DNA of 64,000 nucleotides from an uncultured Pseudomonadales bacterium (GCA_958296405.1 OY282519.1:2526132-2590131); one strand, 5' to 3'; shown: positions 27,212 to 35,698, counted from the stretch's first letter. The notes: generated from the letters alone by a model not told the origin. Translations and numbers: made by a program.

Positions 27212-30200
27212 TTGCATTTCGATTCCATCTTGATCGCCAATCGGGGCGAGATCGCCATCCGCATCGCCCGCGCCGCGGCAGACTTGGGCCTTCGCTCCGT
27301 GGCCGTGCATTCCGAAGACGATGGCCACAGCCTGCACACCCGGGTCGCGGACGAGGCGCGCGCCTTGGCTGGCGTCGGCGTGGCCGCTTACTTGGATGAG
27401 GAAGCCATCGTCGAGGCCGCTGCGGCGGCGGGTTGCGGCGCCATCCATCCAGGGTATGGCTTCCTCGCCGAACGCGCCGGCTTCGCCCGCCGTTGCGCTG
27501 CCGCCGGCATCGTCTTCATCGGCCCGAAGGCCGAACACTTGGAGCTGTTCGGCGACAAGGGGCGCGCCCGCGCGGCCGCCGCGGCGGCCGGCGTGCCGGT
27601 GCCAGCCGGATTGAACCACGCCGTCTCGCTGGCTGAAGCGGAGGGCTTCTTCGCTTCGCTGAATGGAGGCGCGATGATCGTGAAGGCAGTGGCCGGCGGC
27701 GGCGGGCGCGGCACGCGGGTTGTCCACGATGGGGCCGAATTGGCTGCCGCGTATGAGCGCTGCCAATCCGAGGCGCAGTCCGCCTTTGGCGTGCAAGACG
27801 TCTATGTTGAGGCGTTCTTGCCGCGCGCCCGCCATGTGGAGGTGCAAGTGCTCGGCGATGAGCATGGCGCGGTGGCGCATCTGGGCGAACGCGAGTGCAG
27901 CGTTCAACGGCGGCATCAGAAGGTGGTGGAAGTGGCGCCGGCGCCCGGCCTCAGCGATGACGCGCGCCAAGGCATCATCGCCGCGGCGGTGCGCTTCGCC
28001 GAGCGGGAAGGCTACGCCAACCTCGGCACCTTCGAGTTCTTGGTGGACGCTTCGGGTGGGGAAAGTGGGGAAGATGGGCAACCGTTCGTGTTCATTGAGA
28101 CCAACGCGCGGCTGCAGGTGGAACACACAGTCACCGAGGAAGTGACGGGCGTCGATCTGGTGCAGACGCAGATTCGCCTCGCGCAGGGTGCCGCGCTGGG
28201 CGAGTTGGGCCTAGACAACCCAGCCATCGCCACGCCGCGCGGCTATGCCATTCAAGCGCGCGTCAACATGGAGACGATCGGCGCGGACGGCGCCGTGCGG
28301 CCTGCCGCCGGCACGCTCACGGCCTACGATGCGCCGAACGGCCCCGGCGTGCGCACGGATGGCTTTGGCTACGCTGGCTACCGCGTGAGTTCCGCATTCG
28401 ATTCATTGCTTGCCAAAGTCATCGCCCATGCGCCGTCGGCGAACTTCAGCGCCGCCATCGCGCGCGCGCAACGGGCGCTGGCGGAGTTCCGCCTTGAAGG
28501 GGTGAACACCAACATCCCCTTCTTGCAGAACGTCGTTGGCCATGAGGACTTCGCCACCGGCCAAATCTACACGCGCTGGGTGGATGAGCGCATCGCCGAG
28601 CTCGCCGCGCCGCCGCCGGCCGGGAGGACGCGCTTCGTCGCCGGCGCCCCGGCTGATGGCGCACCCGCCGCGGCGGCTGGGTTCGCCGGCGCGCGCGTGG
28701 ACACCAGCGACCCGCTTGCGCTCTTTGACCATGATGCAAAGGTGAAGGCAGATGCGGTCGCCGCGGCGCAGGAGCCGGAGCTCGCTGCGCCGGAAGGGAC
28801 GACGGGCTTGAGCTCGCCCATCCAAGGCACCATCGTGTCCATCGACGTCTCTCCGGGCGACGCGGTGCGCACCGGCCAACAGGTCGCCGTGGTCGAGGCG
28901 ATGAAGATGGAGCACGTCATCGCCGCGCAACACGACGGCGTCGTGCGTGAAGTGACGATGGCGCAAGGCGACGTGGTGCGCGAGGGCTACCCGATCGTCT
29001 TCATTGAAGAGGCCGAGGTAAGCGGCGAAGCCGGCGACGCGGCGGAAACGCAAGACTTGGACTACATCCGTCCAGACTTGGCGCTGGCCTACGAGCGCCA
29101 TGCCTACACCTTGGACGCGAACCGTCCGGAGGCCGTCGCCAAGCGCTATGCGCGGGGCTATCGCATGCCGCGCGAGAACATCGACCAACTGATGGACCCC
29201 GGTTCCTTCAAGGAATACTGGCCGCTCATCGTGGCGCACCAGCATCAGCGCCACGACATGGAGACGCTGCGCCGCGACACTCCGGCAGACGGCGTGGTGG
29301 CCGGCATCGGCACGATCAATGCAGACCGCTTCGGCCAGGAAGCCGCCCGCGCCATGATCGTCCACTACGACTACACGGTGTTGGCCGGCACGCAGGGCGG
29401 CCGCAACCACTACAAGCAAGACCGCATGTTCGAGTTGGCGAGCCGCTTCCGCATCCCGCTGATTCTGTTCGGCGAGGGCGGCGGCGGCCGGCCGGGGGAT
29501 GACCGCACGGGTCCCCGCGTCGCCTTCGACACCCACACCTTCACCCAATTCTCGAAGCTGTCTGGCCTCGTGCCGCTCGTGAGCGTCATCAATGGCCGCA
29601 CGTTCGCGGGCAACACGGCGTTGGTGGCCTGCTGCGACGTCATCATCGCCACGGAACGCACCACGGTGGCCATGGGCGGCCCGGCAATGATCGAAGGCGG
29701 TGGGCTGGGCATCTACACCCCCGAGGAAGTGGGGCCCATGTCCTTCCAAGTGCCCAACGGCGTGGTGGACATCCTCTGCAAGGACGAAGCGCACGCCGTG
29801 GAGGTGGCCAAGCAGTACCTCTCCTACTTCCAAGGCGCCGCCGAGCATTGGGAAGCCAACGATCAGCGGCCACTGCGCCATGTTGTGCCGGAGAACCGGC
29901 TGCGGCTGTACGACATGCGAGAAATCATCCACACCATCGCAGACGTTGATTCGGTGCTGGAGATACGGGAGAAGTTCGGCGTCGGCGTGATCACCGCGTT
30001 CATGCGCGTGGAAGGTCGGCCCATGGGCGTCATCGCCAACAACCCGCATCACTTGGCCGGCGCCATCGATTCGGATGGGGCAGACAAGGGCGCGCGCTTT
30101 GTGCAGTTGTGCGATGCCTTCGACATCCCCATCCTGAGCCTGATGGATTGCCCAGGCATGATGGTGGGGCCGGATGTGGAGCGCACCGCCTTGGTGCGCC

Positions 30201-30622
30201 ACTGTGTGCGCATGTTCAACGCCGGCGCCAACCTGACGACGCCGCTCTTTGGGGTGGTGGTGCGCAAGGCCTACGGCTTGGGCGTGCAAGCGATGTGTGG
30301 CGCGAGCGCTTTGGTGGGCTTCTTCATGGTGGCGTGGCCGACGGCCGAGTTCGCTGGCATGAACATTGAGGGTTCCGTGAAACTGGGCTATCGCAAGGAG
30401 TTGGCCGCCATTGAGGACGCCGAAGCGCGGCGTGTCGAGTTTGAGCGCCGCGTCGGCCGCGCCTACGAGGCGGCCAAGGCGATCAACGCCGGCGTCGGCG
30501 GCGGGATAGACGACGTGATCGACCCGGCCGAGACGCGCAGCTGGATCGCAAGCAGCCTCAAGCGCTTGCCGGCGAAGCCGCCGCGCACGGAGAAGAAGTA
30601 TCCTTTCATCGACACTTGGTAG
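27212..30622 (+). CDS. Single-chain biotin-dependent acyl-CoA carboxylase (BC-BCCP-CT)
   Basis: An 1136-residue fusion. Biotin carboxylase domain at about 1-450 (ILIANRGEIAIRIARAA, GGGGRGTRVV, ETNARLQVEH); biotin carrier near 535-605 with the biotinylated Lys in VEAMKMEH; carboxyltransferase from about 640 to the end (GEGGGGRPGDD, GMNIEGSVKLGYRKE, terminal KKYPFIDTW). The architecture matches single-chain long-chain acyl-CoA carboxylases. It would make alkylmalonyl-CoA esters; chain-length preference is unknown. The start is TTG 27212, preceded by AGAGGGGG at a 6-base spacing. Confidence 0.92.
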   Translation: MHFDSILIANRGEIAIRIARAAADLGLRSVAVHSEDDGHSLHTRVADEARALAGVGVAAYLDEEAIVEAAAAAGCGAIHPGYGFLAERAGFARRCAAAGIVFIGPKAEHLELFGDKGRARAAAAAAGVPVPAGLNHAVSLAEAEGFFASLNGGAMIVKAVAGGGGRGTRVVHDGAELAAAYERCQSEAQSAFGVQDVYVEAFLPRARHVEVQVLGDEHGAVAHLGERECSVQRRHQKVVEVAPAPGLSDDARQGIIAAAVRFAEREGYANLGTFEFLVDASGGESGEDGQPFVFIETNARLQVEHTVTEEVTGVDLVQTQIRLAQGAALGELGLDNPAIATPRGYAIQARVNMETIGADGAVRPAAGTLTAYDAPNGPGVRTDGFGYAGYRVSSAFDSLLAKVIAHAPSANFSAAIARAQRALAEFRLEGVNTNIPFLQNVVGHEDFATGQIYTRWVDERIAELAAPPPAGRTRFVAGAPADGAPAAAAGFAGARVDTSDPLALFDHDAKVKADAVAAAQEPELAAPEGTTGLSSPIQGTIVSIDVSPGDAVRTGQQVAVVEAMKMEHVIAAQHDGVVREVTMAQGDVVREGYPIVFIEEAEVSGEAGDAAETQDLDYIRPDLALAYERHAYTLDANRPEAVAKRYARGYRMPRENIDQLMDPGSFKEYWPLIVAHQHQRHDMETLRRDTPADGVVAGIGTINADRFGQEAARAMIVHYDYTVLAGTQGGRNHYKQDRMFELASRFRIPLILFGEGGGGRPGDDRTGPRVAFDTHTFTQFSKLSGLVPLVSVINGRTFAGNTALVACCDVIIATERTTVAMGGPAMIEGGGLGIYTPEEVGPMSFQVPNGVVDILCKDEAHAVEVAKQYLSYFQGAAEHWEANDQRPLRHVVPENRLRLYDMREIIHTIADVDSVLEIREKFGVGVITAFMRVEGRPMGVIANNPHHLAGAIDSDGADKGARFVQLCDAFDIPILSLMDCPGMMVGPDVERTALVRHCVRMFNAGANLTTPLFGVVVRKAYGLGVQAMCGASALVGFFMVAWPTAEFAGMNIEGSVKLGYRKELAAIEDAEARRVEFERRVGRAYEAAKAINAGVGGGIDDVIDPAETRSWIASSLKRLPAKPPRTEKKYPFIDTW

Positions 30623-30678
30623 CGGCGACGGCGGGCGCCAACCGTGCCTGCCTTAGCGGACGCTGCTCGGAGGAACTC

Positions 30679-31911
30679 ATGAAAACATGCGCGACGCCGC
30701 AATCAGATGCCCTCTATGGGCGCGCCAAAGCGGTGATTCCTGGCGGCATCTTCGGCCATCTTGGCGCCAGTGTGCGAGCGACTGGCCCTAAGTTCTTCTC
30801 GCGTGCGGACGGCGCCCGGTTTTGGGACGTCGATGGCAACGAGTACATGGATTACATGTGCGCCTTCGGCCCGATGATCTTGGGTTACAACCATGCTGCC
30901 GTGGATGCGGCGGCAGCGCGGCAGCACCGGTTGGGCAACGCCGTGACGTTGGCTGCGCCGGTGATGGTGGAACTTGCGGAACGCTTGGTGGAGCGCGTCG
31001 CGGCCGCCGAATGGGCGCTGTTCGGCAAGAACGGCACGGACAGCACGAGCCTCGCCGTGATGGTGGCGCGCGCCGCCACCGGCCGCGCCAAGATCGTCAA
31101 GGTGCAAGGTTGCTACCACGGCGTCGCGCCTTGGATGCGTGCCGGACAGCCCGGCCACACTGAGTCCGACGGCGCCGACATCCTCACCGTTCCTTGGAAC
31201 GACGCAGCCGCCTTCGAGCGGTTGATCGGCGAGCACGCCGGCGAGATCGCGGGCTTCATCTCTTCGCCTTATCATCATCCGGTGTTGGCAGACAACGAAT
31301 TGCCGGCCGAGGGCTATTGGCCGCGCATGGAAGCCCTGTGCCGCGCCAACGGCATCGTGCTCATCACGGATGACGTGCGCGCCGGCTTCCGCATCAACCT
31401 GGCGGGCTCCAATGTCGCCTTCGGCTACACGCCGGATTTGATTTGTTTTGGCAAAGCCATCGCCAACGGCCATCCGCTGGCCGCGTTGGTGGGCAGTGAA
31501 GCGCTCAAGCAAACGGCGCAGGAGGTGTTCTTCACTGGAACGCAGTTCTTCAGCGCGCCGCCGATGGCCGCCGCCATCGCCACCATCAACACGCTGGAAA
31601 CGTCAGACGCCGTGCGCTGCATGGGCGATGTGGGCAGGGCCCTGTGCGACGGGCTGGTGGACGTGGCCGGTTCCCACGGGCACACGTTGGTGGCCTCCGG
31701 GCCGCCGTCGATGCCATACCTTCGGCTGGCGGGCGTTTCCCAAGAGACGCATTTCGCGTGGATTGACGAGTGCGTGAAGCGCGGCGCCTACTTCTTGGGG
31801 TTTCACAACCACTTCCTCTCGGCCGCGCACACCGAGGCAGATGTGCGCCGCACCTGCGACATTGCGGACGCGGCGTTCAGCGCGTTGCGGGAAGCCGCTG
31901 TCGCTGCCTAG
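30679..31911 (+). CDS. Class III aminotransferase (glutamate-1-semialdehyde aminomutase-like)
   Basis: A 410-residue PLP enzyme. FFSRADGARFWDVDGNEYMD, GKNGTDSTSLAVMVARAATG, CYHGVAPW, the PLP-contacting DDVRAGFR and the Schiff-base Lys in ICFGKAIANGHP are all present. Related to HemL but embedded in a catabolic cluster, so it is more likely an amino-acid or beta-amino-acid aminotransferase than a heme enzyme. Start chosen at ATG 30679 after GGAGGA. Confidence 0.87.
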   Translation: MKTCATPQSDALYGRAKAVIPGGIFGHLGASVRATGPKFFSRADGARFWDVDGNEYMDYMCAFGPMILGYNHAAVDAAAARQHRLGNAVTLAAPVMVELAERLVERVAAAEWALFGKNGTDSTSLAVMVARAATGRAKIVKVQGCYHGVAPWMRAGQPGHTESDGADILTVPWNDAAAFERLIGEHAGEIAGFISSPYHHPVLADNELPAEGYWPRMEALCRANGIVLITDDVRAGFRINLAGSNVAFGYTPDLICFGKAIANGHPLAALVGSEALKQTAQEVFFTGTQFFSAPPMAAAIATINTLETSDAVRCMGDVGRALCDGLVDVAGSHGHTLVASGPPSMPYLRLAGVSQETHFAWIDECVKRGAYFLGFHNHFLSAAHTEADVRRTCDIADAAFSALREAAVAA

Positions 31912-31990
31912 CGCGGAGAAGCGGGGGCGTCGGCGGGGCGGGCAGCCCTTTGCTGGGCTCGAGGGCCACTCAGCAACGGGTCGCAACCTG

Positions 31991-32122
31991 CTAGACCGAG
32001 TTGTCAGCTGCCATGATCTCGATGCCGATTGCGCGCCGGCCCGGCCGGCCCGCGACTTGTGCGGTGGTGCCGCTGCCGGAGAACGGATCCACCACCAGAT
32101 CGCCTGGATCGGTGATACACGG
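31991..32122 (-). pseudogene. C-terminal relic of a beta-class DNA methyltransferase
   Basis: The minus strand reads CITDPGDLVVDPFSGSGTTA then QVAGRPGRRAIGIEI and a stop. D-P-F-S-G-S-G-T-T is the SAM-binding motif of site-specific N4/N6 methyltransferases of the class with this motif at the C-terminus. An in-frame stop at 32123-32125 ends the similarity, so only about 43 codons remain. It sits between the aminotransferase gene and the RiPP array and may mark an older insertion border. Confidence 0.75.
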
Positions 32123-32145
32123 TCACCAAGCGAGGCCGGTTCGCG

Positions 32146-32247
32146 TTGACATGGTCACCGCATCGGCGTAGCGTTGCTCACCGAGCGAATGGGAGAACGC
32201 TTGTGTGTGGCGACGGCGCTTGCAGCGTCGCGTCGAAAGGAGAAACC
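32146..32247 (+). promoter_or_regulatory. Promoter and structured leader of precursor 1
   Basis: TTGACA (32146), 17-base spacer, TAGCGT (32169). The conserved block GAGCGAATGGGAGAACGCTT follows, then a stem GCGACG/CGTCGC (32210-32231) differing in sequence from the other leaders but in the same place, then AAAGGAG. Confidence 0.7.
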
Positions 32248-32544
32248 ATGACGACGAAGACTCACGACGAAATGCGCGCCGAGCTCATCGGCAAGGCAGA
32301 GCGGGACGCGAGTTTCCGCGCTCAGCTGATCGACGATCCAAAGGCGGCCATCAAGGACGCGCTCGGCATCGACGTGCCGGAGTCCCTGTCCCTCACCGTC
32401 CACGAGGACACGGCAATGGCGGCGCATCTCGTCCTGCCGCCAATGGCACGGCTGAGCGACGATGATTTGGCCGGGGTTGCTGCTGGCCACAGAATCTCGA
32501 GGAGCGCCTACGACCGAAGCGCCCTGCCGCACATCCACCCTTAG
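32248..32544 (+). CDS. NHLP-type RiPP precursor 1
   Basis: A 98-residue peptide, first of ten tandem paralogues. The leader (about 1-81) has HDEMRAELIGKAERDASFRA, DDPKAAIKDALGIDVPES, HEDTAMAAHLVLPP and LSDDDLAGVAAGH: this is the nitrile-hydratase-like leader (NHLP) pattern of RiPP precursors. The predicted core after GH is RISRSAYDRSALPHIHP, with one Tyr, an H-I-H motif and no Cys. Cleavage at or near the AAGH end is inferred. ATG follows AAAGGAG. It shares core style with precursor 4. Confidence 0.85.
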   Translation: MTTKTHDEMRAELIGKAERDASFRAQLIDDPKAAIKDALGIDVPESLSLTVHEDTAMAAHLVLPPMARLSDDDLAGVAAGHRISRSAYDRSALPHIHP

Positions 32545-32585
32545 GTGATTGCGGGCCGGCGCTGTCTTCAGCCTGCCGTCACGGG

Positions 32586-32611
32586 AACCTGCCCACGCCG
32601 GTGGGCAGGTT
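32586..32611 (+). terminator. Hairpin between precursors 1 and 2
   Basis: Perfect 11-base arms AACCTGCCCAC and GTGGGCAGGTT with a 4-base loop, between the precursor 1 stop and the -35 of precursor 2. No U-tract, so intrinsic termination is uncertain, but it could insulate the two units. Confidence 0.55.
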
Positions 32612-32615
32612 GGCG

Positions 32616-32717
32616 TTGAAACTTCGGCGACGACGGCGTAACGTCGCCGGCAAGCGAACGGGAGAGCGCTTATTCGGTGGTGATGGAAGCCCCAACACCA
32701 CACGTTAAGGAGAAGCC
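32616..32717 (+). promoter_or_regulatory. Promoter and structured leader of precursor 2
   Basis: TTGAAA (32616), 17-base spacer, TAACGT (32639), AAGCGAACGGGAGAGCGCTT block, stem GTGGTG/CACCAC (32677-32701), then AAGGAG. Confidence 0.7.
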
Positions 32718-33020
32718 ATGACAACGAAAACCCACGACGAAATGCGCGCCGAGCTCATCGGCAGGGCAGCGCGGGACGCGAGTTTCCGCGCCCAGCTGAT
32801 CGACGATCCGAAGTTGGCCATCAAAGACGCGCTTGGCATTGAGGTGCCTGAGTCCGTGTCCGTCACCGTCCATGAGGACACGGCAATGGCGGCGCATCTC
32901 GTCCTGCCGCCAATGGCACGGCTGAGCGACGCTGATTTGGCCGGCGTCGCTGCTGGCCACGCGATGACTAGGAGCATGTACGACAGCACGCCGCTGCGCC
33001 ACACGCACACCAACGTTTAG
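32718..33020 (+). CDS. NHLP-type RiPP precursor 2
   Basis: A 100-residue paralogue. The leader differs from precursor 1 at few positions (DDPKLAIKDALGIEVPES, HEDTAMAAHLVLPP, LSDADLAGVAAGH). The core AMTRSMYDSTPLRHTHTNV again has a single Tyr followed by H-T-H, and no Cys. ATG is preceded by AAGGAG. Confidence 0.85.
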   Translation: MTTKTHDEMRAELIGRAARDASFRAQLIDDPKLAIKDALGIEVPESVSVTVHEDTAMAAHLVLPPMARLSDADLAGVAAGHAMTRSMYDSTPLRHTHTNV

Positions 33021-33080
33021 CGTGTGAGGCGAGCCTGCGCCGTGTTTGGGCGCGGCCGGCGTTGGGGGCTGATCTAGGTT

Positions 33081-33104
33081 TTGGCGCTCGCTCCGCGGCG
33101 CCAA
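33081..33104 (+). terminator. Hairpin after precursor 2
   Basis: Perfect 7-base arms TTGGCGC and GCGCCAA, about 60 bases after the stop. No U-tract follows. Confidence 0.4.
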
Positions 33105-33148
33105 GATGGGCACAAGGAGCATGCCAAAGTCGGCAGTGCGGTTTGGCC

Positions 33149-33252
33149 TTGACATGCCTTCAGCGTCGGCATATCGTCGCCCGACGAGCGAACGGGAGAG
33201 CGCTTGTTCGGAGGTGTTGCTGGAAGTTCCAACACCGCCTTGAGGAAGAGCC
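33149..33252 (+). promoter_or_regulatory. Promoter and structured leader of precursor 3
   Basis: TTGACA (33149), 17-base spacer, TATCGT (33172), GAGCGAACGGGAGAGCGCTT block, stem GGTGTT/AACACC (33213-33236), a compensated variant of the usual GTGGTG/CACCAC, then GAGGA. Confidence 0.7.
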
Positions 33253-33555
33253 ATGACGACGAAGACCCACGACGAAATGCGCGCCGAGCTCATCGGCAGG
33301 GCCGCGCAGGACGAAGGCTTCCGCGCCCAGCTTGTCGACGATCCGAAGGCGGCAATCAAGGATGTGCTCGGCATCGACCTGCCCGAGTCCGTGTCCGTCG
33401 CCGTCCATGAGGACACGGCGACAGCGGCGCACCTCGTTCTGCCGCCGTCGCCGCAGTTGAGCGACGCCGAGTTGGCAAGCGTTGCCGCTGGCCACGACAT
33501 AGCGGCCAGTTCCCGGCATCTTTACGACAAAACGCCCCCGCCCCATACGCATTGA
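33253..33555 (+). CDS. NHLP-type RiPP precursor 3
   Basis: A 100-residue paralogue. The leader ends LSDAELASVAAGH; the core DIAASSRHLYDKTPPPHTH has one Tyr, a Pro run and terminal H-T-H, with no Cys. This leader marks the transition from the PMARLSD form (precursors 1, 2) to the PSPQLSD form. Confidence 0.85.
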   Translation: MTTKTHDEMRAELIGRAAQDEGFRAQLVDDPKAAIKDVLGIDLPESVSVAVHEDTATAAHLVLPPSPQLSDAELASVAAGHDIAASSRHLYDKTPPPHTH

Positions 33556-33609
33556 CGTGTGATGGGAGCTGCTTGGGCACGGGCTGGCAACGCCGGACGT
33601 GGCTCGGCG

Positions 33610-33709
33610 TTGACACTCCCTCGGCATGGGCGTAGCGTCGCCCCTTTAAGCGGAGGGAGAGCGCTCGTTCAGTGGAGATGGGTTGCCAACACCACATTGG
33701 GGAAAAGCC
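33610..33709 (+). promoter_or_regulatory. Promoter and leader of precursor 4
   Basis: TTGACA (33610), 17-base spacer, TAGCGT (33633). The conserved block is shortened (AAGCGGAGGGAGAGCGCT) and the stem is weak (GTGG/CCAC only). Confidence 0.6.
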
Positions 33710-34006
33710 ATGACGACGAAAAGCCATGACGAAATGCGCGCCGAGCTCATCGGCAGGGCAGGGACGGACGCGGGCTTCCGCGCCCAGTTGATCGACAATC
33801 CAAGGGCGGCGATCAAGGACGCCTTCGGCATTGAGGTGCCTGAGTCCATGTCCCTCACCGTCCATGAGGACACGGCAACGGCGGCGCACCTCGTCCTGCC
33901 GCCAACGGCGCGGCTGAGCGACGATGAGTTGGCTGGCGTTGCTGCTGGCCACAGAATATCCACGAGCGCCTATGACCCAAGCCCCCTGCCGCACTTCCAC
34001 CCATAG
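33710..34006 (+). CDS. NHLP-type RiPP precursor 4
   Basis: A 98-residue paralogue starting at ATG 33710 after GGGGA; a start 27 bases earlier is less likely. Leader variants: GRAGTDAGFRA, DNPRAAIKDAFGIEVPES, TARLSDDELAGVAAGH. The core RISTSAYDPSPLPHFHP closely resembles that of precursor 1 (13 of 17 positions identical), with H-F-H in place of H-I-H. No Cys. Confidence 0.85.
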   Translation: MTTKSHDEMRAELIGRAGTDAGFRAQLIDNPRAAIKDAFGIEVPESMSLTVHEDTATAAHLVLPPTARLSDDELAGVAAGHRISTSAYDPSPLPHFHP

Positions 34007-34081
34007 GTGATGGCAGGCCGGCGCTGCCCTTCAGCCGCGCCGTTACGGGGAACCTGCCCAAACCGGCGGGCTGGCTGGCGT

Positions 34082-34177
34082 TTGACATGGCGGCGGCGTA
34101 GCGTCGCTGGCGAGGGAATGGGAGAGCACTTGTTCGGTGGTGATGGAAGCCCCGACACCACACCTTAGGGAGAAGCA
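34082..34177 (+). promoter_or_regulatory. Promoter (shortened spacer) and leader of precursor 5
   Basis: TTGACA (34082) and TAGCGT (34099) are only 11 bases apart instead of 17, so this promoter is probably weak or dead unless another -35 is used. The stem GTGGTG/CACCAC (34137-34161) and AGGGAG are intact. Confidence 0.55.
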
Positions 34178-34483
34178 ATGACGACGAAGACCCACGACGA
34201 AATGCGGGCAGATCTCATCGGCAGGGCAGCGCAGGACGCGAGTTTCCGCGCCCAGCTGATCGACGATCCGAAGTTGGCCATCAAGGACGCGCTTGGCATT
34301 GAGGTGCCCGAGTCCGTGTCCGTCGCCGTCCATGAAGACACGGCGACGACGGCGCACCTCGTTCTGCCGCCGTCACCGCAGTTGAGCGAGGCCGAGTTGG
34401 CAGCGGTGGCCGCTGGCCACGGCGATTGGAACTGGGCGCGCGCCGCCTACACGGGCGAACTACAGCACTTCCATCGCGATTAG
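34178..34483 (+). CDS. NHLP-type RiPP precursor 5
   Basis: A 101-residue paralogue. The leader ends LSEAELAAVAAGH and the core GDWNWARAAYTGELQHFHRD has Trp residues before the single Tyr, then H-F-H. No Cys. Its promoter is defective in spacing while the coding sequence is intact. Confidence 0.83.
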   Translation: MTTKTHDEMRADLIGRAAQDASFRAQLIDDPKLAIKDALGIEVPESVSVAVHEDTATTAHLVLPPSPQLSEAELAAVAAGHGDWNWARAAYTGELQHFHRD

Positions 34484-34513
34484 CGATGCGGCGTCAGCTT
34501 GCGCTTAGGCGCA

Positions 34514-34536
34514 GGCCGCCTTGGGCTTTGGCGGCC
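34514..34536 (+). terminator. Hairpin after precursor 5
   Basis: Perfect 7-base arms GGCCGCC and GGCGGCC around a 9-base loop, 30 bases after the stop. Confidence 0.45.
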
Positions 34537-34594
34537 GCTCTTGGCGGTCAAAAAGAGCGCAAAGGAACATGCCAACGTCTGTAGCGGGTTGGCT

Positions 34595-34698
34595 TTGACG
34601 CTCCCTCGGCGTCGGCGTAACATCGCCCTTGAGCGAACGGGAGAGCGCTTAGTTTTAGTGGTGATGGGTTGTGCCAACGCCACTTTTGAGGAAGAGCC
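34595..34698 (+). promoter_or_regulatory. Promoter and structured leader of precursor 6
   Basis: TTGACG (34595), 17-base spacer, TAACAT (34618), GAGCGAACGGGAGAGCGCTT block, stem GTGGTG/CGCCAC with one G-U pair (34668-34693), then GAGGA. Confidence 0.7.
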
Positions 34699-35004
34699 AT
34701 GACGACGAAGACCCACGAGGAAATGCGTACCGAGCTCATTGGCAGGGCAGCGCAGGACGGAGGCTTCCGCGCCCAGCTGATGGCCGATCCGAAGGCGGCG
34801 ATCAAGGACGCGCTTGGCATCGACGTGCCTGAATCCGTTTCCGTCGCCGTCCATGAGGACACGGCAACGACGGCGCACCTCGTTCTGCCGCCATCGCCGC
34901 AGTTGAGCAGCGCCGAGTTGACAGCGGTGGCCGCTGGCCACTCGGAGTCGGTTTACGAAGGCCAGATGCCGCCTCATTGGCATGAAGGCCCAACATGGTC
35001 TTGA
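34699..35004 (+). CDS. NHLP-type RiPP precursor 6
   Basis: A 101-residue paralogue. Leader variants include TELIGRAAQDGGFRAQLMAD and LSSAELTAVAAGH. The core SESVYEGQMPPHWHEGPTWS has one Tyr, H-W-H and a C-terminal Trp. Its 3' end is echoed in a decayed copy at 35636-35668 and in precursor 8. No Cys. Confidence 0.85.
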   Translation: MTTKTHEEMRTELIGRAAQDGGFRAQLMADPKAAIKDALGIDVPESVSVAVHEDTATTAHLVLPPSPQLSSAELTAVAAGHSESVYEGQMPPHWHEGPTWS

Positions 35005-35025
35005 ACAAGACGAGCATTGATGGGA

Positions 35026-35051
35026 GCCTGCGCCCTTGCTTGGGCGCGGGC
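35026..35051 (+). terminator. Hairpin after precursor 6
   Basis: Ten-base arms GCCTGCGCCC and GGGCGCGGGC (one G-U pair), the same hairpin as at 35699-35724 and 36174-36199. Confidence 0.5.
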
Positions 35052-35077
35052 TGCCATCGCCGGGACGCGGGTTGGCG

Positions 35078-35173
35078 TTGACGCTCCGTCGGCGTGGAGT
35101 TGCTCGTTGAGCGAACGGGTGAGCACTATGTTTTGTGGTGCTGGAAGTCGCAGCATTACACCGAGGAAGACCC
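35078..35173 (+). promoter_or_regulatory. Eroded promoter and structured leader of precursor 7
   Basis: TTGACG (35078) is present but several bases including the -10 are missing, leaving GGAGTTGCTCG. The leader stem survives with a different sequence, TGTGGTGC/GCATTACA (35134-35160; 8 pairs, two G-U), then GAGGA. Confidence 0.5.
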
Positions 35174-35485
35174 ATGACGACGAAGACCCACGACGAGATG
35201 CGAACTGAGCTCATCGATAGAGCAGCGCAGGACGGAGGCTTCCGCGCCCAGCTTGTCGACGATCCGAAGGCGGCCATCAAGGATGCGCTCGGCATTGACG
35301 TGCCGGAGTCCGTGTCCGTCACCGTCCACGAAGACACGGCGACGATGGCGCACCTCGTGCTGCCGCCGGCCGCGAACTTGAGCGACGCCGATCTGGCAAG
35401 CGTTGCCGCTGGCCATGTGATGGCCCCCACCGTATACGGAGCGCTGCCCCACTCCCCCCACGATGACCGATGGGGCAATCACTGA
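35174..35485 (+). CDS. NHLP-type RiPP precursor 7
   Basis: A 103-residue paralogue starting at ATG 35174 (an upstream in-frame start lies inside the leader stem). Leader end LSDADLASVAAGH. The core, from VM then APTVYGALPHSPHDDRWGNH, is the only one with H-x-x-H instead of H-x-H. One Tyr, no Cys. Confidence 0.83.
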   Translation: MTTKTHDEMRTELIDRAAQDGGFRAQLVDDPKAAIKDALGIDVPESVSVTVHEDTATMAHLVLPPAANLSDADLASVAAGHVMAPTVYGALPHSPHDDRWGNH

Positions 35486-35635
35486 AGGTTCCGGCCGTGG
35501 CCACGCAGCAAGCCCCCTTCACCATTGACGCGGACTTCGACTTGGGCGAAGCCGCCGCTCCTTAGTTCCATTGTCGCTGCCGCGCCCGACGCCTGCGGCG
35601 TGCGCTTCCTCGTTGAAGGCGGCGCGACCACCAAA

Positions 35636-35668
35636 CTCATTGGCATGAAAGGCCCAACATGGTCTTGA
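35636..35668 (+). pseudogene. 3' fragment of a lost precursor gene
   Basis: Matches the last codons of precursor 6 (HWHEGPTWS region) except for one extra A. No leader sequence precedes it, so it is a deletion remnant of a precursor paralogue. Confidence 0.7.
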
Positions 35669-35698
35669 AGCCTTGAACATGACGGGCATTTGACGCGA

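Noticed and set aside
30616..31911. Glutamate-1-semialdehyde aminomutase (hemL) for the class III aminotransferase.
   Set aside because: Similar fold, but catabolic neighbours and divergent active-site surroundings; a heme role cannot be supported.
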